Positions 16,810 through 27,467 of a DNA stretch of 64,000 nt are shown one piece after another. Where the stretch lies: the NCBI GenBank assembly GCA_021155965.1, contig JAJNBJ010000017.1:25630-89629 (forward strand), written 5' to 3'. The first letter of the stretch is position 1; each line of letters begins with the position of its first letter. This stretch comes from Flavipsychrobacter sp. (GTDB taxonomy: Bacteria > Bacteroidota > Bacteroidia > Chitinophagales > Chitinophagaceae). Position numbers and translations under genes: made by a program. Below the pieces are notes generated by a model that saw only the letters and a program-made list of their open reading frames with translations, had not been told where the DNA came from and made no database searches.

Positions 16810-17397
16810 TTATTTTATTCTATCGGGGTTCATAGATATAAAAGCTTCCCAACTATTAGCTTTTTTACTCTTTTTTGCTTTCGGAACTGCAGCCGGTGCA
16901 CCGGTTATAGCAGCCTTCCGGCCCTGGTAATGGTGGCAAAGCGCCACAGCCACTGCATCGGTGGCATCGAGGAAGCGCACATCCTCCTGAAATTTCAGGG
17001 TGTGCTGCAGCATTTTCCATACCTGCTCTTTTGTGGCATTACCCTTACCTGTAATGGATTGTTTTATTTTCCGGGGAGCATACTCTACGGCATTCAAACC
17101 ACCCATCATTGCAGCGGCAATAGCCACACCCTGCGCCCTGCCCAGTTTGAGCATACTCTGCACATTTTTACCAAAAAACGGGGCTTCGATGGCTACAGCG
17201 GTTGGCTGATGTAACTTTATAAGGCTTTCCATTTTTTTAAAAATAAGGTGCAGCCTTTCTGCATGGTCCTCATGCTTTGAAAGCTGTAATACACCCATTT
17301 CTATCAGCGATATGTTACTTTTGTTTACAGAGATGAGGCCATACCCCATTACTAATGTTCCGGGGTCTATACCAAGGATGATCTGGTCTTCTTTCAA
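16810..17397 (-). CDS. ruvC: Crossover junction endodeoxyribonuclease RuvC
   Basis: ILGIDPGTLVMGYG; VAIEAPFFGKN; GRAQGV. Confidence 0.95.
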   Translation of the reverse strand: MKEDQIILGIDPGTLVMGYGLISVNKSNISLIEMGVLQLSKHEDHAERLHLIFKKMESLIKLHQPTAVAIEAPFFGKNVQSMLKLGRAQGVAIAAAMMGGLNAVEYAPRKIKQSITGKGNATKEQVWKMLQHTLKFQEDVRFLDATDAVAVALCHHYQGRKAAITGAPAAVPKAKKSKKANSWEAFISMNPDRIK

Positions 17398-17411
17398 ATA
17401 TTGAGATCGTT

Positions 17412-18359
17412 TTGAACAAATCTACCAAAATATGGCTTAATTATGTTGTTGGCGGAGCCATTTCCCTGTTTTTGCTTTGGTGCATTTACTTGCAGGTAAA
17501 GAAGCAACTTGCGGGAATTGACTCAACGGCGTGGCAGCAAACTGGCCCTGGCATTTACCTGCTGATGTGCATAGCGCTCATGTTCATCAACACATCGCTT
17601 GAGGGGCACAGGTGGCACCGCCTTGCCCGGTCTGTGGAGCCAATGAGTTATTCGCGGGCATTTTCCAGTTACCTTGCCGGTGTAGCATTTGCCGTAATTA
17701 CTCCTAACCGGATCGGCGAATATCCCGGGCGCATCCTGTACCTGGGCAGGCAACACACCTTCAGGTACATCAATGTATCCATACTGGGTGTACTTGCGCA
17801 GTTGTGGGGTATATATCTTTTCGGGCTTGGTGCGCTGATCTACTACAATATAGCTTTCCCTGCGCCCCTAGCTAAGGTGGCATTATGCTTATGCATGGCG
17901 GCTAATGTGCTGGCAGCCATTTTCTATTTCCGTTTCGAATCATGGCTGCCTTTATTGGAAAAGGTAAAGTGGCTGAGGAAATTTGCTATTTACGGGAAAC
18001 TTGTCCATCGCATTGATAAAAGTGAGCAAATAAGAATATTAACAATTTCGCTGGTGCGCTTTGCCATTTTTACGGCACAGTATTTGATTTTACTGAAATG
18101 GATGAATGTTAATATATCACCGGTTGCGGGTTTTGGAATGGCTGCATTGTTTTTCTGGGTTATTGCCGTGATACCTTCCATTGCGCTAACGGAGCTGGGT
18201 GTAAGGGGATCGGTAAGCATTTTCCTGTTCCAGCATTTTTCTACAAACACGGTAGGCATATTGGCGGCAACTGCCGGTATATGGATATTAAATCTTATTG
18301 TACCTGCCATTATTGGCAGTATTTTAATAGCAAGAATGCGCCTGCTGAGGTTAGAATAA
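17412..18359 (+). CDS. Lysylphosphatidylglycerol synthase TM region/YbhN-like flippase-domain membrane protein
   Basis: Multi-TM protein with SYLAGVAFAVITPNRIGEYPGR and TELGVRGSVSI motifs. Confidence 0.8.
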   Translation: MNKSTKIWLNYVVGGAISLFLLWCIYLQVKKQLAGIDSTAWQQTGPGIYLLMCIALMFINTSLEGHRWHRLARSVEPMSYSRAFSSYLAGVAFAVITPNRIGEYPGRILYLGRQHTFRYINVSILGVLAQLWGIYLFGLGALIYYNIAFPAPLAKVALCLCMAANVLAAIFYFRFESWLPLLEKVKWLRKFAIYGKLVHRIDKSEQIRILTISLVRFAIFTAQYLILLKWMNVNISPVAGFGMAALFFWVIAVIPSIALTELGVRGSVSIFLFQHFSTNTVGILAATAGIWILNLIVPAIIGSILIARMRLLRLE

Positions 18360-18366
18360 CAGATTT

Positions 18367-19191
18367 ATGATTTTATTAAGAACGGCAAAACTGATGCGCC
18401 ACATAACAATATTCTTTTTCATTTTTCTCAGCTTTTTCTCTGGAAAGGCTGTAGCACAGCATGATTTTTGCGCAGCGCGGAACATCAGCTTCAGGGAAGG
18501 CGAACACCTGACTTTTAAGGTGTTTTATCACATGGGCTTTATCTGGATACATGCCGGTAATGCCGATTTCACTACTACACTTGAGGATGTACATGACCAC
18601 AAATCGTACCACATAGTTGGCGAGGGCAAAACAGCCAGCTCTTATGAATGGTTCTACAAAGTGAAAGACAGGTATGAAACATTCATTAATGCAGAAACAC
18701 TGGCGCCAGACAGGTTCATCAGGAATGTGCAGGAAGGCAGCACCAGGATATTCCAGGATGTAACGTTCGACCACGAAAAAAAGCAAGCCATTTCAAAGGG
18801 GAAGGCATATGCTATCACCAAATGCACGCAGGATGTACTCTCTGCCATCTATTTTGCCCGCAATATCGATTACAATAAATTCAATATAGGCGATAAGATA
18901 CCCTTCAATATGTTTCTCGATGATAAGCTTTACTCATTGTATATAAAATATATGGGTAAGGAGGTAATTGAAACAAAAATGGGTAAATTCAGGGCAATCA
19001 AAATAGTTCCGCTGCTGATACAGGGCACTATCTTCGATGGTGGTGAAAAAATGGTGATCTGGGTATCAGACGACAACAACCACCTACCCCTTCGCGTAGA
19101 GAGCCCCATACTGGTGGGCAGCATCGCCGTGGACCTGGTAGAATACAGCAACCTGCGCAATCCTTTCGGCGCATGCATTTCTAAGAATTAG
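18367..19191 (+). CDS. DUF3108 domain-containing protein
   Basis: GEHLTFKVFYHMGFIWIHAGNADF ... VWVSDDNNHLPLRVESPI; probable real start at MRHITIFF. Confidence 0.75.
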   Translation: MILLRTAKLMRHITIFFFIFLSFFSGKAVAQHDFCAARNISFREGEHLTFKVFYHMGFIWIHAGNADFTTTLEDVHDHKSYHIVGEGKTASSYEWFYKVKDRYETFINAETLAPDRFIRNVQEGSTRIFQDVTFDHEKKQAISKGKAYAITKCTQDVLSAIYFARNIDYNKFNIGDKIPFNMFLDDKLYSLYIKYMGKEVIETKMGKFRAIKIVPLLIQGTIFDGGEKMVIWVSDDNNHLPLRVESPILVGSIAVDLVEYSNLRNPFGACISKN

Positions 19192-19252
19192 TGACCTCTT
19201 TATCAGTCATATAAATATATATGCATCTATTTCTACTGGCATCGCTTTTATA

Positions 19253-19260
19253 TATCTTTG
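19253..19260 (+). promoter_or_regulatory. -7 element TATCTTTG upstream of the ammonia-lyase
   Basis: Exact TAnnTTTG. Confidence 0.45.
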
Positions 19261-19290
19261 CACCCCTTATATAAAACTTATTTTTTCAGT

Positions 19291-20856
19291 ATGGTATCTG
19301 TAGGGCGGAAAAAGATGGATATTACCGAGTTTGGGAAAATAGTGCTGCACAACAAGCCTGTTGTCCTGAATAGTAATGCAGTGGAAGAAGTGAAAAAATG
19401 CCATGATTTTCTCAAGGTATTTTCCAAAGGCAAATTGATATACGGTATCAATACCGGTTTTGGCCCTATGGCCCAGTACCGTATTGACGATGCCGACCTT
19501 CGCCAGCTACAATACAACCTGGTGCGCAGCCACAGCTCGGGTTTGGGTAAGGTGATGTCGTCCACGCAAACAAGGGCTACGATGCTTGCCCGCCTCAATA
19601 CACTTTTACTGGGCTATTCAGGTATTCACCCGGATACTGTGAAACTAATGTCTACGCTGATCAATAACGAGGCTTACCCTTGTGTATATGCTCATGGTGG
19701 TGTAGGTGCAAGTGGTGACCTTGTTCAATTGGCACACCTGGCTCTTGGGCTGATTGGCGAAGGTGAGTTTTGGTTCAAGGGTAAAATAACCCCTGCAAAA
19801 GACGTTTTCAAAGCCCTGGAGCTGGAGCCTATGCAAATACACATACGCGAGGGCCTGTCAATCCTTAATGGCACCTCTGCTATGACAGGCGTAGGTGGTA
19901 TCAATGTGATCATGGCAAGGAGGCTGGTGTTATGGAGCCTGCTGCTATCGCTGATGATCAACGAGATGATGGAGGCTTACAACGACTCCTTCTCTGCAGA
20001 GCTGAACAATGTGAAGCTGCACAGCGGACAAATGCAGGTAGCAGAGCTGATGCGCACATTGGGTGCCAAAAGCAAATTGCTGCGCAAACGTGATGAGCAC
20101 TTATACGACAGGAAGGTAACCGAGGAAGTCATCAACGATAAAGTGCAGGAGTATTATTCGCTCCGTTGTGTGCCACAAATACTTGGCGCTATACTTGATA
20201 CGGTACAGAATGCGCAGGAAGTGATAGAGAATGAACTGAATTCTGTTAACGACAATCCTGTTGTTGACTATAAGAACGAGAATATTTTCCATGGCGGTAA
20301 TTTCCATGGTGATTATGTGTCGCTGGAGATGGATAAGCTGAAACTGGTAGTCACCAAGCTTTCTATGCTTGCTGAACGCCAGTTGAACTTCCTGCTGAAC
20401 CCACACCTGAACCAAAAGTTGCCGGCATTTGCAAATGCTGGTAAGCTGGGCCTTAACTTCGGTATGCAGGGCATGCAATACCCTGCAACATCTACCGTTG
20501 CCGAGAACCAGGCATTGAGCACATCGCTGTATATACACAGCATACCCAACAATAACGACAACCAGGATATTGTGAGCATGGGCTGCAACGCAGCCATGGT
20601 ATGCAGCCAGGTGATAGAGAACGCACATGAAGTATTAGCTGTGGAACTGGTTGCACTGGTGCAGGCAATAGATATACGCAAGATCAGTACAAAACTCTCC
20701 CCTGCAAGCAAATGGCTTTATGAGAACACCCGCAAGCTGTTCCCTTATTTCGAAGAGGATTTTGCGCCGTCGCAAAAGATGCAGCAGGTAAAAGCATGGC
20801 TGATGGAAACCGATATCACCGAGCATTTTCAAAAAGAGATCAACGCATTAAGCTGA
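19291..20856 (+). CDS. Aromatic amino acid (tyrosine/histidine) ammonia-lyase, FjTAL-like
   Basis: MIO motif GASGDL, YGINTGFGPMAQYRI, NLVRSHSSG, NGTSAMTG; closely resembles the Flavobacterium johnsoniae TAL sequence as I recall it. Confidence 0.9.
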   Translation: MVSVGRKKMDITEFGKIVLHNKPVVLNSNAVEEVKKCHDFLKVFSKGKLIYGINTGFGPMAQYRIDDADLRQLQYNLVRSHSSGLGKVMSSTQTRATMLARLNTLLLGYSGIHPDTVKLMSTLINNEAYPCVYAHGGVGASGDLVQLAHLALGLIGEGEFWFKGKITPAKDVFKALELEPMQIHIREGLSILNGTSAMTGVGGINVIMARRLVLWSLLLSLMINEMMEAYNDSFSAELNNVKLHSGQMQVAELMRTLGAKSKLLRKRDEHLYDRKVTEEVINDKVQEYYSLRCVPQILGAILDTVQNAQEVIENELNSVNDNPVVDYKNENIFHGGNFHGDYVSLEMDKLKLVVTKLSMLAERQLNFLLNPHLNQKLPAFANAGKLGLNFGMQGMQYPATSTVAENQALSTSLYIHSIPNNNDNQDIVSMGCNAAMVCSQVIENAHEVLAVELVALVQAIDIRKISTKLSPASKWLYENTRKLFPYFEEDFAPSQKMQQVKAWLMETDITEHFQKEINALS

Positions 20857-21590
20857 TGCAGAACAAATACGCACTTGTAACGGGAGGATCAAGAGGCATA
20901 GGCCGCGCAGTGTGCCTGAAGCTGGCGCAGATGGGCTATGGCATCCTGGTAAATTATAAGGGCAATAAAGAGGCTGCTGAAGAAACTGCTACGCTTGCAA
21001 AGGATGCAGGCGTTGCCGCCGAAGCTATTTGTTTTGATGTTGCCAACCGCGATGAAGTGAAAAGTGTGCTGGGCGGATGGATGGAGAGCAATAAAGGCAA
21101 AGTAATAGAAGTGCTGGTGAACAATGCCGGCATACGAAAAGATACGTTGCTGCCCATGATGAGCGACGACCAGTGGGATACCGTACTGAACACCAGCCTG
21201 CAGGGCATGTATAACGTAACCAGGCAGGTGATAACAGCAATGGCCATGAACCGCTATGGCCGGATCATCAATATGGTATCGCTGAGCGGACTTAAGGGTA
21301 TGCCCGGGCAGGTGAATTATTCTGCCGCAAAGGCGGGTATGATAGGCGCCACCAAGGCACTGGCGCAGGAAATAGCCCGCCGTAATATTACCGTAAATGC
21401 CATTGCTCCCGGTTTCATTAAAACAGATATGACCGCTGACCTTGATGAGAAAGAGCTCATCAATATGATACCCTCCAAGCGCTTTGGCACAGCCGAAGAA
21501 GTTGCCGACCTGGCGGGTTTCCTTGTCTCAAAAAATGCTGGTTACATCACCGGGCAGGTGATCTCTATTAATGGGGGACTGTATTCGTAA
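20856..21590 (+). CDS. fabG: 3-oxoacyl-ACP reductase (SDR)
   Basis: LVTGGSRGIG, NNAG, YSAAKAG; ATG overlaps the lyase stop (TGATG). Confidence 0.85.
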   Translation: MQNKYALVTGGSRGIGRAVCLKLAQMGYGILVNYKGNKEAAEETATLAKDAGVAAEAICFDVANRDEVKSVLGGWMESNKGKVIEVLVNNAGIRKDTLLPMMSDDQWDTVLNTSLQGMYNVTRQVITAMAMNRYGRIINMVSLSGLKGMPGQVNYSAAKAGMIGATKALAQEIARRNITVNAIAPGFIKTDMTADLDEKELINMIPSKRFGTAEEVADLAGFLVSKNAGYITGQVISINGGLYS

Positions 21591-21599
21591 ACTCCCTAA

Positions 21600-23111
21600 T
21601 CAGAACAATCTCTTATTTTTCTTCACCGTAGCGATATATTCTCGCAGGTCAGCAGATGGTTTCAGCCACCAGAGCATCAGCATATATACAATAACAATTA
21701 TTGTGCTTCGGATACACACATCTGCAAAGGTGCGTACGTATATGTGCCGCGTCTGGTCGAAAAAATGCGGGAAGAAATAGCCTGCTGCAAATGCGGGCAG
21801 AGCGGCAACGATTACCAAAATCGTATTGCGCGAGAACGGTTGCATATCCAGCTTCTTCCGTATGAACAGGAACTTGATGAAATTGAACAGGATAACGGTA
21901 ATGCTTGTTCCCATGGCAGCGCCATACAGACCATAATGCGGTATCAATACCCGCAGCATCCCAAACAGAACGACCATCAGCAATAAGGAGAGGTAAAAAT
22001 TGAACTTATAGTATTTGGCGATAGAGAGTACCTGATCTGTCATACCGGTTGCAATCTCAAATAACCGCCCTATGGACAAAATAATAACTACAGGTGTTAT
22101 GGCAGAATAATCATTGTTGATAACAGTTACTGCATTGCTTAGGTTGCAATAGATGAGCACCGCCATGCCCACACAGGGAATCAATATATTGACCGATGCC
22201 CGTCTGAAAATATCCTTTGCTTTATCCATATCGTTATCATTGAATGCCTTTGCCAGCACAGTGAAACTGGCCGGCATCAGCGCTTTGAACGGCAATTGGA
22301 TGAACGATATAATAAATGCTGCCACACCGTATATGGCAACAGACTTAAACCCATTTTTGTCGTATAGTGGAAGCGCCATAGCATCCATGTAGTTGATCAT
22401 TACTATGGAAGCCGTAAGCAGGAAATGGTACCAGGCAAAATGCGACATGTCCTTGTATTCATTATTTGAAAACTCATTGGATTTAACTGTAAGGCCAAAA
22501 TCTTTTATCCTGAACATGAGTAACACGAAAACACACAACGGTAACAGGTAAATAAGCACCATACCTATTACCAGTACATCGAAATTTACGTAACCAAAAC
22601 CATAGAGCAGTATCAATACAATATTGGCTACACGTACTACCACCTCCCTCATGAATGCAGACACCGCTACTTTCATTTGCGAGCCGAGGTACTGCTCCAG
22701 CAATACCATATACACAAAGAAAACAGTGAACAGGGGCAGCCATGTAAAATACCGGTCCATAAAAGGGATATCCTCTGGCTGGAAATGGTTCAGTATCCAG
22801 GGCTTCAGTAAAAAACAACCTATAGTGAATATAAATGCCGGAACAAGGGGGATTGCCAGAGAGAGGGTAACCAGGGAATTCCTTTTGGCGGGGCTATTGG
22901 TATATTTATGTATATAGACTGTAAGTGCGTTATTGACTCCTAAAAGCAAAAACTGGGAAAAAGTAACCGCATAATTGGTAAGGTTGCGTGTAAATCCTAA
23001 TTCTTGTTTGGTGGTATATTTGGTAGACAACCATATAACAAGAGCGCCCAATAAAGCGCCCATTGCTGCCACTATAGCATTTTTTGCAGACTGCCGGAAA
23101 ACAATGCCCAT
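21600..23111 (-). CDS. Polysaccharide/oligosaccharide flippase (MATE/Wzx-like)
   Basis: 503 aa polytopic membrane protein, Wzx-like layout. Confidence 0.75.
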   Translation of the reverse strand: MGIVFRQSAKNAIVAAMGALLGALVIWLSTKYTTKQELGFTRNLTNYAVTFSQFLLLGVNNALTVYIHKYTNSPAKRNSLVTLSLAIPLVPAFIFTIGCFLLKPWILNHFQPEDIPFMDRYFTWLPLFTVFFVYMVLLEQYLGSQMKVAVSAFMREVVVRVANIVLILLYGFGYVNFDVLVIGMVLIYLLPLCVFVLLMFRIKDFGLTVKSNEFSNNEYKDMSHFAWYHFLLTASIVMINYMDAMALPLYDKNGFKSVAIYGVAAFIISFIQLPFKALMPASFTVLAKAFNDNDMDKAKDIFRRASVNILIPCVGMAVLIYCNLSNAVTVINNDYSAITPVVIILSIGRLFEIATGMTDQVLSIAKYYKFNFYLSLLLMVVLFGMLRVLIPHYGLYGAAMGTSITVILFNFIKFLFIRKKLDMQPFSRNTILVIVAALPAFAAGYFFPHFFDQTRHIYVRTFADVCIRSTIIVIVYMLMLWWLKPSADLREYIATVKKNKRLF

Positions 23112-23196
23112 CCAGGTAGGTTACGAAGATAGCAACAAAAGTAATTTTTATTGGCTAAAACCCCATTTGCTGCTCCCCCGAATGCGTTAATTACCG

Positions 23197-24807
23197 TTAA
23201 TCCCTCTTGAGTATCTTTTTGTAGACTACCTCTCCATCATATTGTAGCCGTAGGATATACATGCCCTGGGGTAAACCGCCAACGTTAAATTCTGTTTTGC
23301 TATTCACACCGGTTTGTTTTGCTACTATCTGGCCCAACCCGTCCATAAGTTCAATATTGGCATTAGCAGCATCTTGAGGTAACACAACTGTAAACTCGTC
23401 AGACACCGGGTTAGGATAAATGTTTACTGAAGATAAAGTCGTGTTTTGCATTCCAGTTGTAGTCCGAACGATCAGTATGGCACTATTAGATGTGTCGGCG
23501 CAGAAAACGCCACTTGCCACAATACATCTGTAATGAGTGGTATGTAAAAATATGCTGGTATGGTCTATTGTCAATGTATCGGTAAATACACCACTATATG
23601 GCCAAACATTTGCCAGGTTTACGAAGCCCGTGCCTGGGTCTTCCTGCCATTGGTATGTTGGCGTTGGCATGCTTGTTACTACAAAATATTTTGCATCAGT
23701 GCCTTCGTTCACTGTGTCATGCATGGGGTGAGTGGTGACCGAGCCGGTGCAGTTCTGTAGCCTGCGGACTCTGTTGTTATTATTATCGGTTAGTACAAGC
23801 CGACCAGATGTATCAAACTCGATCTCATTAGTCTGGTCGATCATTGCTGCAGTTGCAGGTCCACCATCGCCCGAATATCCGGCATATCCGGTGCCCACTA
23901 CAGTGCTGATAATATTTGAAGCAGATACCTTGCGGACTTTATAGTTCAGTTGATCGGCTATATAGATATTACCTGAACCATCAATGGCAATATCACAAGG
24001 ATTAGATAGTTGCGCCGCTGTGGCCGATCCGCCGTCGCCACTAAAGCCAGCGATGCCTGTACCGGCAAATGTAGAAATTATCCCTGCCGGGTTGACTTTA
24101 CGTATATTATTTTGAGGAGATACCGCTATATAAATATTTCCGGCGCCATCAATTACAACACCAAATGGCTGAAACATACTAGCTGCAGTTGCAGGCCCGC
24201 CATCGCCTCCCGGCCCACCAATCCCATTACCGGCAACAGTCGTAATGATACCGGCAGTAGATATTTTCCGGATACGATTGTTGGCGTTGTCTGCTATATA
24301 GATATTGCCCGCGGCATCAATGTCTAAACCGGTGGGGTGAAATAAACTGGCAGCAGTTGCCGGGCCACCATCACCACCATATGTACCTGTTCCATTGCCA
24401 GCAATAGTGGTAATTATACCTGCAGTTGATATTTTTCTCACCCTGTTATTATACTGATCTGCAATGTATAAGTTTCCTGCACCGTCAAGAGTTATTTTTG
24501 TAGGCTTGTTAAGTTGTGCCGATGTTGCTGCACCGCCATCGCCACTATATCCGGCGGTTCCGGTGCCCCCTATCGTAGTTATTACGCCTGAAGGCGACAC
24601 TTTGCGTATTTTATTTTCATAATACCCTGCCACATACATATTGCCTGAATTATCAAAGGCAAGGCCACCTGGGCCATTTATTCCTGCAGCAGTGGCAAGG
24701 CCACCATCGCCACTTGATATACCGCTTCCGGTGCCGGCAATTGTATATATATTTTGACCAATAGATGCTATAGGCAACATCATCATTACAAAGAGTAGTT
24801 TTTTCAT
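23197..24807 (-). CDS. NHL-repeat secreted protein with T9SS C-terminal sorting domain
   Basis: Six repeats of the GTGxxGxSGDGGxATAAxLxxPxxIxxDxxGNxYIADxxNxRVRKIS type; C-terminal VNIYPNPVSDEFTV...GMYILRLQYDGEVVYKKILKRD. Confidence 0.9.
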   Translation of the reverse strand: MKKLLFVMMMLPIASIGQNIYTIAGTGSGISSGDGGLATAAGINGPGGLAFDNSGNMYVAGYYENKIRKVSPSGVITTIGGTGTAGYSGDGGAATSAQLNKPTKITLDGAGNLYIADQYNNRVRKISTAGIITTIAGNGTGTYGGDGGPATAASLFHPTGLDIDAAGNIYIADNANNRIRKISTAGIITTVAGNGIGGPGGDGGPATAASMFQPFGVVIDGAGNIYIAVSPQNNIRKVNPAGIISTFAGTGIAGFSGDGGSATAAQLSNPCDIAIDGSGNIYIADQLNYKVRKVSASNIISTVVGTGYAGYSGDGGPATAAMIDQTNEIEFDTSGRLVLTDNNNNRVRRLQNCTGSVTTHPMHDTVNEGTDAKYFVVTSMPTPTYQWQEDPGTGFVNLANVWPYSGVFTDTLTIDHTSIFLHTTHYRCIVASGVFCADTSNSAILIVRTTTGMQNTTLSSVNIYPNPVSDEFTVVLPQDAANANIELMDGLGQIVAKQTGVNSKTEFNVGGLPQGMYILRLQYDGEVVYKKILKRD

Positions 24808-24830
24808 AAAATAAATAAGTATTTGTTTAG

Positions 24831-24859
24831 CAAATATAATTAAACAAATGAACTCTCAA
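24831..24859 (-). promoter_or_regulatory. Promoter TTG-N18-TATATTTG of the NHL/T9SS gene
   Basis: Bacteroidota consensus on the minus strand, flanked by TTTGTTTA/TAAACAAA and ATGAACT/AGTTCAT inverted repeats. Confidence 0.6.
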
Positions 24860-24867
24860 GTTCATGA

Positions 24868-25779
24868 TTACAATTTTCTAAGCCATATGGTCTGATTCCG
24901 GGATTTTGCCAAATATGGGAAATCTTTGTTAAAAAGTTCCGGTTCTTTATTGATTAGGTAATCAGGGAACAAGAGTATCTCAAACTGAGTGTTGTACATC
25001 AGGAAAGCCCGGCAGAGGAATATTTCGTTCCAGTTATTTCTTATTTCATATACCCAGTTTTTGGGGTACATAAAACCATTGAATATATCATGAATGTGAA
25101 TAATAACACCTTTTTTCAACCTAGGAAATATCTCGAAAAACATATGGTTTACATCACTGCCTATTTTTGATACGTGCGAGTTATCGATGAACAATATGTC
25201 GTTTTCTTCAAGTGCTGTAAAACTGGCCATATCTACATGCTGCACCATTTGAGGAATAATGTGCGCGCTTTTTTTGTCAGTTTCACGGATCAGCCCCAAT
25301 AACCTGTCTTGCGGATTAGGGTCAATAAAGGTGAGTGATAATTGATTATTGAATTCTGTATTATTGATATCCAGCATCATTGCCGAACTATGCCCTGAAC
25401 CTACTTCTATTATACGCTTGGGCCTGAAGTTCATTATCATGAGGTACAACAAAGTGGCATCAGCATATGTGTACCATGTATTGTGAAATGAGTATCGTCC
25501 GCTCACCTGTCCTTTAGGTTTATCGAATTGGGCCAAGTCCAGTTTATCATAAAGATCCTTGAGCGATTTGAGAAATTTTACTTGTTCTTCTTTGTTAATG
25601 TTTATCCCATTTAACCACTGGTCATTCGGGTCATCCGGCCATATCAGGTGTTCGTTAGCTTTTACATAGTCTACATCGGTAACAGAAGAATAATAACTGC
25701 CCGGCCTGTTAGAACTGTTTTTCCTGTACCAATATGCGTATCGTATATAGGGTATTTTTTCTAAAATCTTACCGATCAT
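24868..25779 (-). CDS. Class I SAM-dependent methyltransferase (family 24-like)
   Basis: RIIEVGSGHSSAMMLD motif I; DILFIDNSHVSKIGSDV. Confidence 0.75.
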   Translation of the reverse strand: MIGKILEKIPYIRYAYWYRKNSSNRPGSYYSSVTDVDYVKANEHLIWPDDPNDQWLNGININKEEQVKFLKSLKDLYDKLDLAQFDKPKGQVSGRYSFHNTWYTYADATLLYLMIMNFRPKRIIEVGSGHSSAMMLDINNTEFNNQLSLTFIDPNPQDRLLGLIRETDKKSAHIIPQMVQHVDMASFTALEENDILFIDNSHVSKIGSDVNHMFFEIFPRLKKGVIIHIHDIFNGFMYPKNWVYEIRNNWNEIFLCRAFLMYNTQFEILLFPDYLINKEPELFNKDFPYLAKSRNQTIWLRKL

Positions 25780-25817
25780 TTTTTAAAATTTTAACTATCG
25801 AAATTAGCCTTATTTTA

Positions 25818-26543
25818 TTAAACCTTACGGGCAACCACTACAAAATTGAGCGTTGAACTGTAGTCTTTATCGAATTTGTCGAGTGCAGAGAATAAGATAT
25901 TGATCAACCATTTTATTCTTAACACGAAAAAAAGTGCAGCAAATATTCTCCTTATGATAGTTTTTTTTGCAAACGAACTGCGAATGCTATTCATCATTAG
26001 TTGCCCCACCAATGCCCATTTGCCACCATTAGGAATAATTTGGACTTCTGTAAACTTATATTGCTCCAGTAACCATTCAAACCCGTGACGTGTAAACCGG
26101 AAAAAATCGTAAGGCACCTCATGATGTTCCCAAGCCATAGGCCCGGACAAAATAAGATATCCTCCCGGTTTCAATATTCTGTATGCTTCTGACAGTAATT
26201 TGCGGTGGTCAGCTACATGCTCTATCACCTGCGTGGTAAATATTGTGTCTACTGAATTATCAGACAATGGTATATCTACTGCCTGACAAATAATATCTAC
26301 TAATCCCTCGCTGGATTGCACTATATCGCAGCCTGTATACCTTGATATATTCTGAAAAAAACATTTATAAGGCTTATTTCCACATCCTATATCAAGCACA
26401 TCTCCCTTTCCATACTTTTCTATTACATGTTTCAGGTCCCTGAACAGGAAATTAGACAGCAAGTAGTATGGATCATTCAGGCTTGTTTTAGGGTAGGCCA
26501 TTCGCTGAATATTGCCAGCCCTGTTCGTTTCAATATCGTTCAT
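25818..26543 (-). CDS. Class I SAM-dependent methyltransferase
   Basis: VLDIGCGNKPYK, EAYRILKPGGYLILSGP. Confidence 0.88.
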   Translation of the reverse strand: MNDIETNRAGNIQRMAYPKTSLNDPYYLLSNFLFRDLKHVIEKYGKGDVLDIGCGNKPYKCFFQNISRYTGCDIVQSSEGLVDIICQAVDIPLSDNSVDTIFTTQVIEHVADHRKLLSEAYRILKPGGYLILSGPMAWEHHEVPYDFFRFTRHGFEWLLEQYKFTEVQIIPNGGKWALVGQLMMNSIRSSFAKKTIIRRIFAALFFVLRIKWLINILFSALDKFDKDYSSTLNFVVVARKV

Positions 26544-27397
26544 TACAAATATTTTCTTAGCACCTGTTTTTTTACCAGGTAATTGAAAAATTTCGGAAAA
26601 TATATCATTAGCAATACCTTAATTACATAAGCGGTAAAATTCGACCTGAATTTATTTAAGAAATATTTATCTACCTCATATAAACCAAAATATTGGCTAT
26701 ACTTTTCAGCATAACGGTCAATACACATGTTTACTTTGCTCTTTTTAGCCAAAAGCTTTTTAGTACGTGATGCCTTTATTATCCTGTATTCAAATAGTGG
26801 CTTTTCGATATAGTAAAATTTATAACCATGAAAAGCGGCATTAAGCCACAAATCCCAATCTTCGATACCTATCCTTGAGAAAAACAGGTCATAGCCGCCA
26901 ATTTTATCAATCATGGATTTTTTAAACATAGCACAATTTTCTATGTAGTTGTCCAACATGAGTCGTTGCATATTATACGGCCCTGCTTTTCTTATACCTG
27001 TTTCCTCCCCAAATAGATAATAGTCGGTATAAACAATAGATATCTCAGGTTGTGAATTAAAAATTGCGAGTGCTTCGTCAATAAAAGCAGGGCCCAGCTT
27101 ATTATCTGCATCAACTGGTAGTATGTACTTACCTCGTGCGTTGGCAATAGCATTATTTTTTGCAGCGCATACTCCTTGATTCTCCTGGAATATAATATTG
27201 TATTTACCTGTATGCGCTAATGCAGCAAGTCGCTCATTAGTATAGGCATCCGTAGAACCGTCATTTACAATAATAATTTCATATATATTTTCATTTTCTA
27301 TTTTTTCAATGCTCGAAATGGTTTCATCAATATATTTTCCATGATTATAACATGGTAATATGATGGAAACTAACGGAGACTTTTCAGTGTGCAGCAT
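26543..27397 (-). CDS. Glycosyltransferase family 2
   Basis: VSIILPCYNHGKYIDETISSI, VNDGSTD, PVDADNKLGP. Confidence 0.92.
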   Translation of the reverse strand: MLHTEKSPLVSIILPCYNHGKYIDETISSIEKIENENIYEIIIVNDGSTDAYTNERLAALAHTGKYNIIFQENQGVCAAKNNAIANARGKYILPVDADNKLGPAFIDEALAIFNSQPEISIVYTDYYLFGEETGIRKAGPYNMQRLMLDNYIENCAMFKKSMIDKIGGYDLFFSRIGIEDWDLWLNAAFHGYKFYYIEKPLFEYRIIKASRTKKLLAKKSKVNMCIDRYAEKYSQYFGLYEVDKYFLNKFRSNFTAYVIKVLLMIYFPKFFNYLVKKQVLRKYL

Positions 27398-27467
27398 GAA
27401 TTAGCTATAAGCAATATCTAAACTCAAAAGTATGTATTTTAGAAAGAGAATGTTAACCAGCAAAAAA

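Noticed and set aside
20954-21247. Minus-strand ORFs antisense to fabG and the ammonia-lyase
   Set aside because: No family signature; overlap high-confidence CDS on the opposite strand.
23800-24750. Regularly spaced similar units, possible CRISPR-like array
   Set aside because: Period matches protein NHL repeats (about 55 aa) in a continuous CDS, with diverged units and no constant direct repeat.
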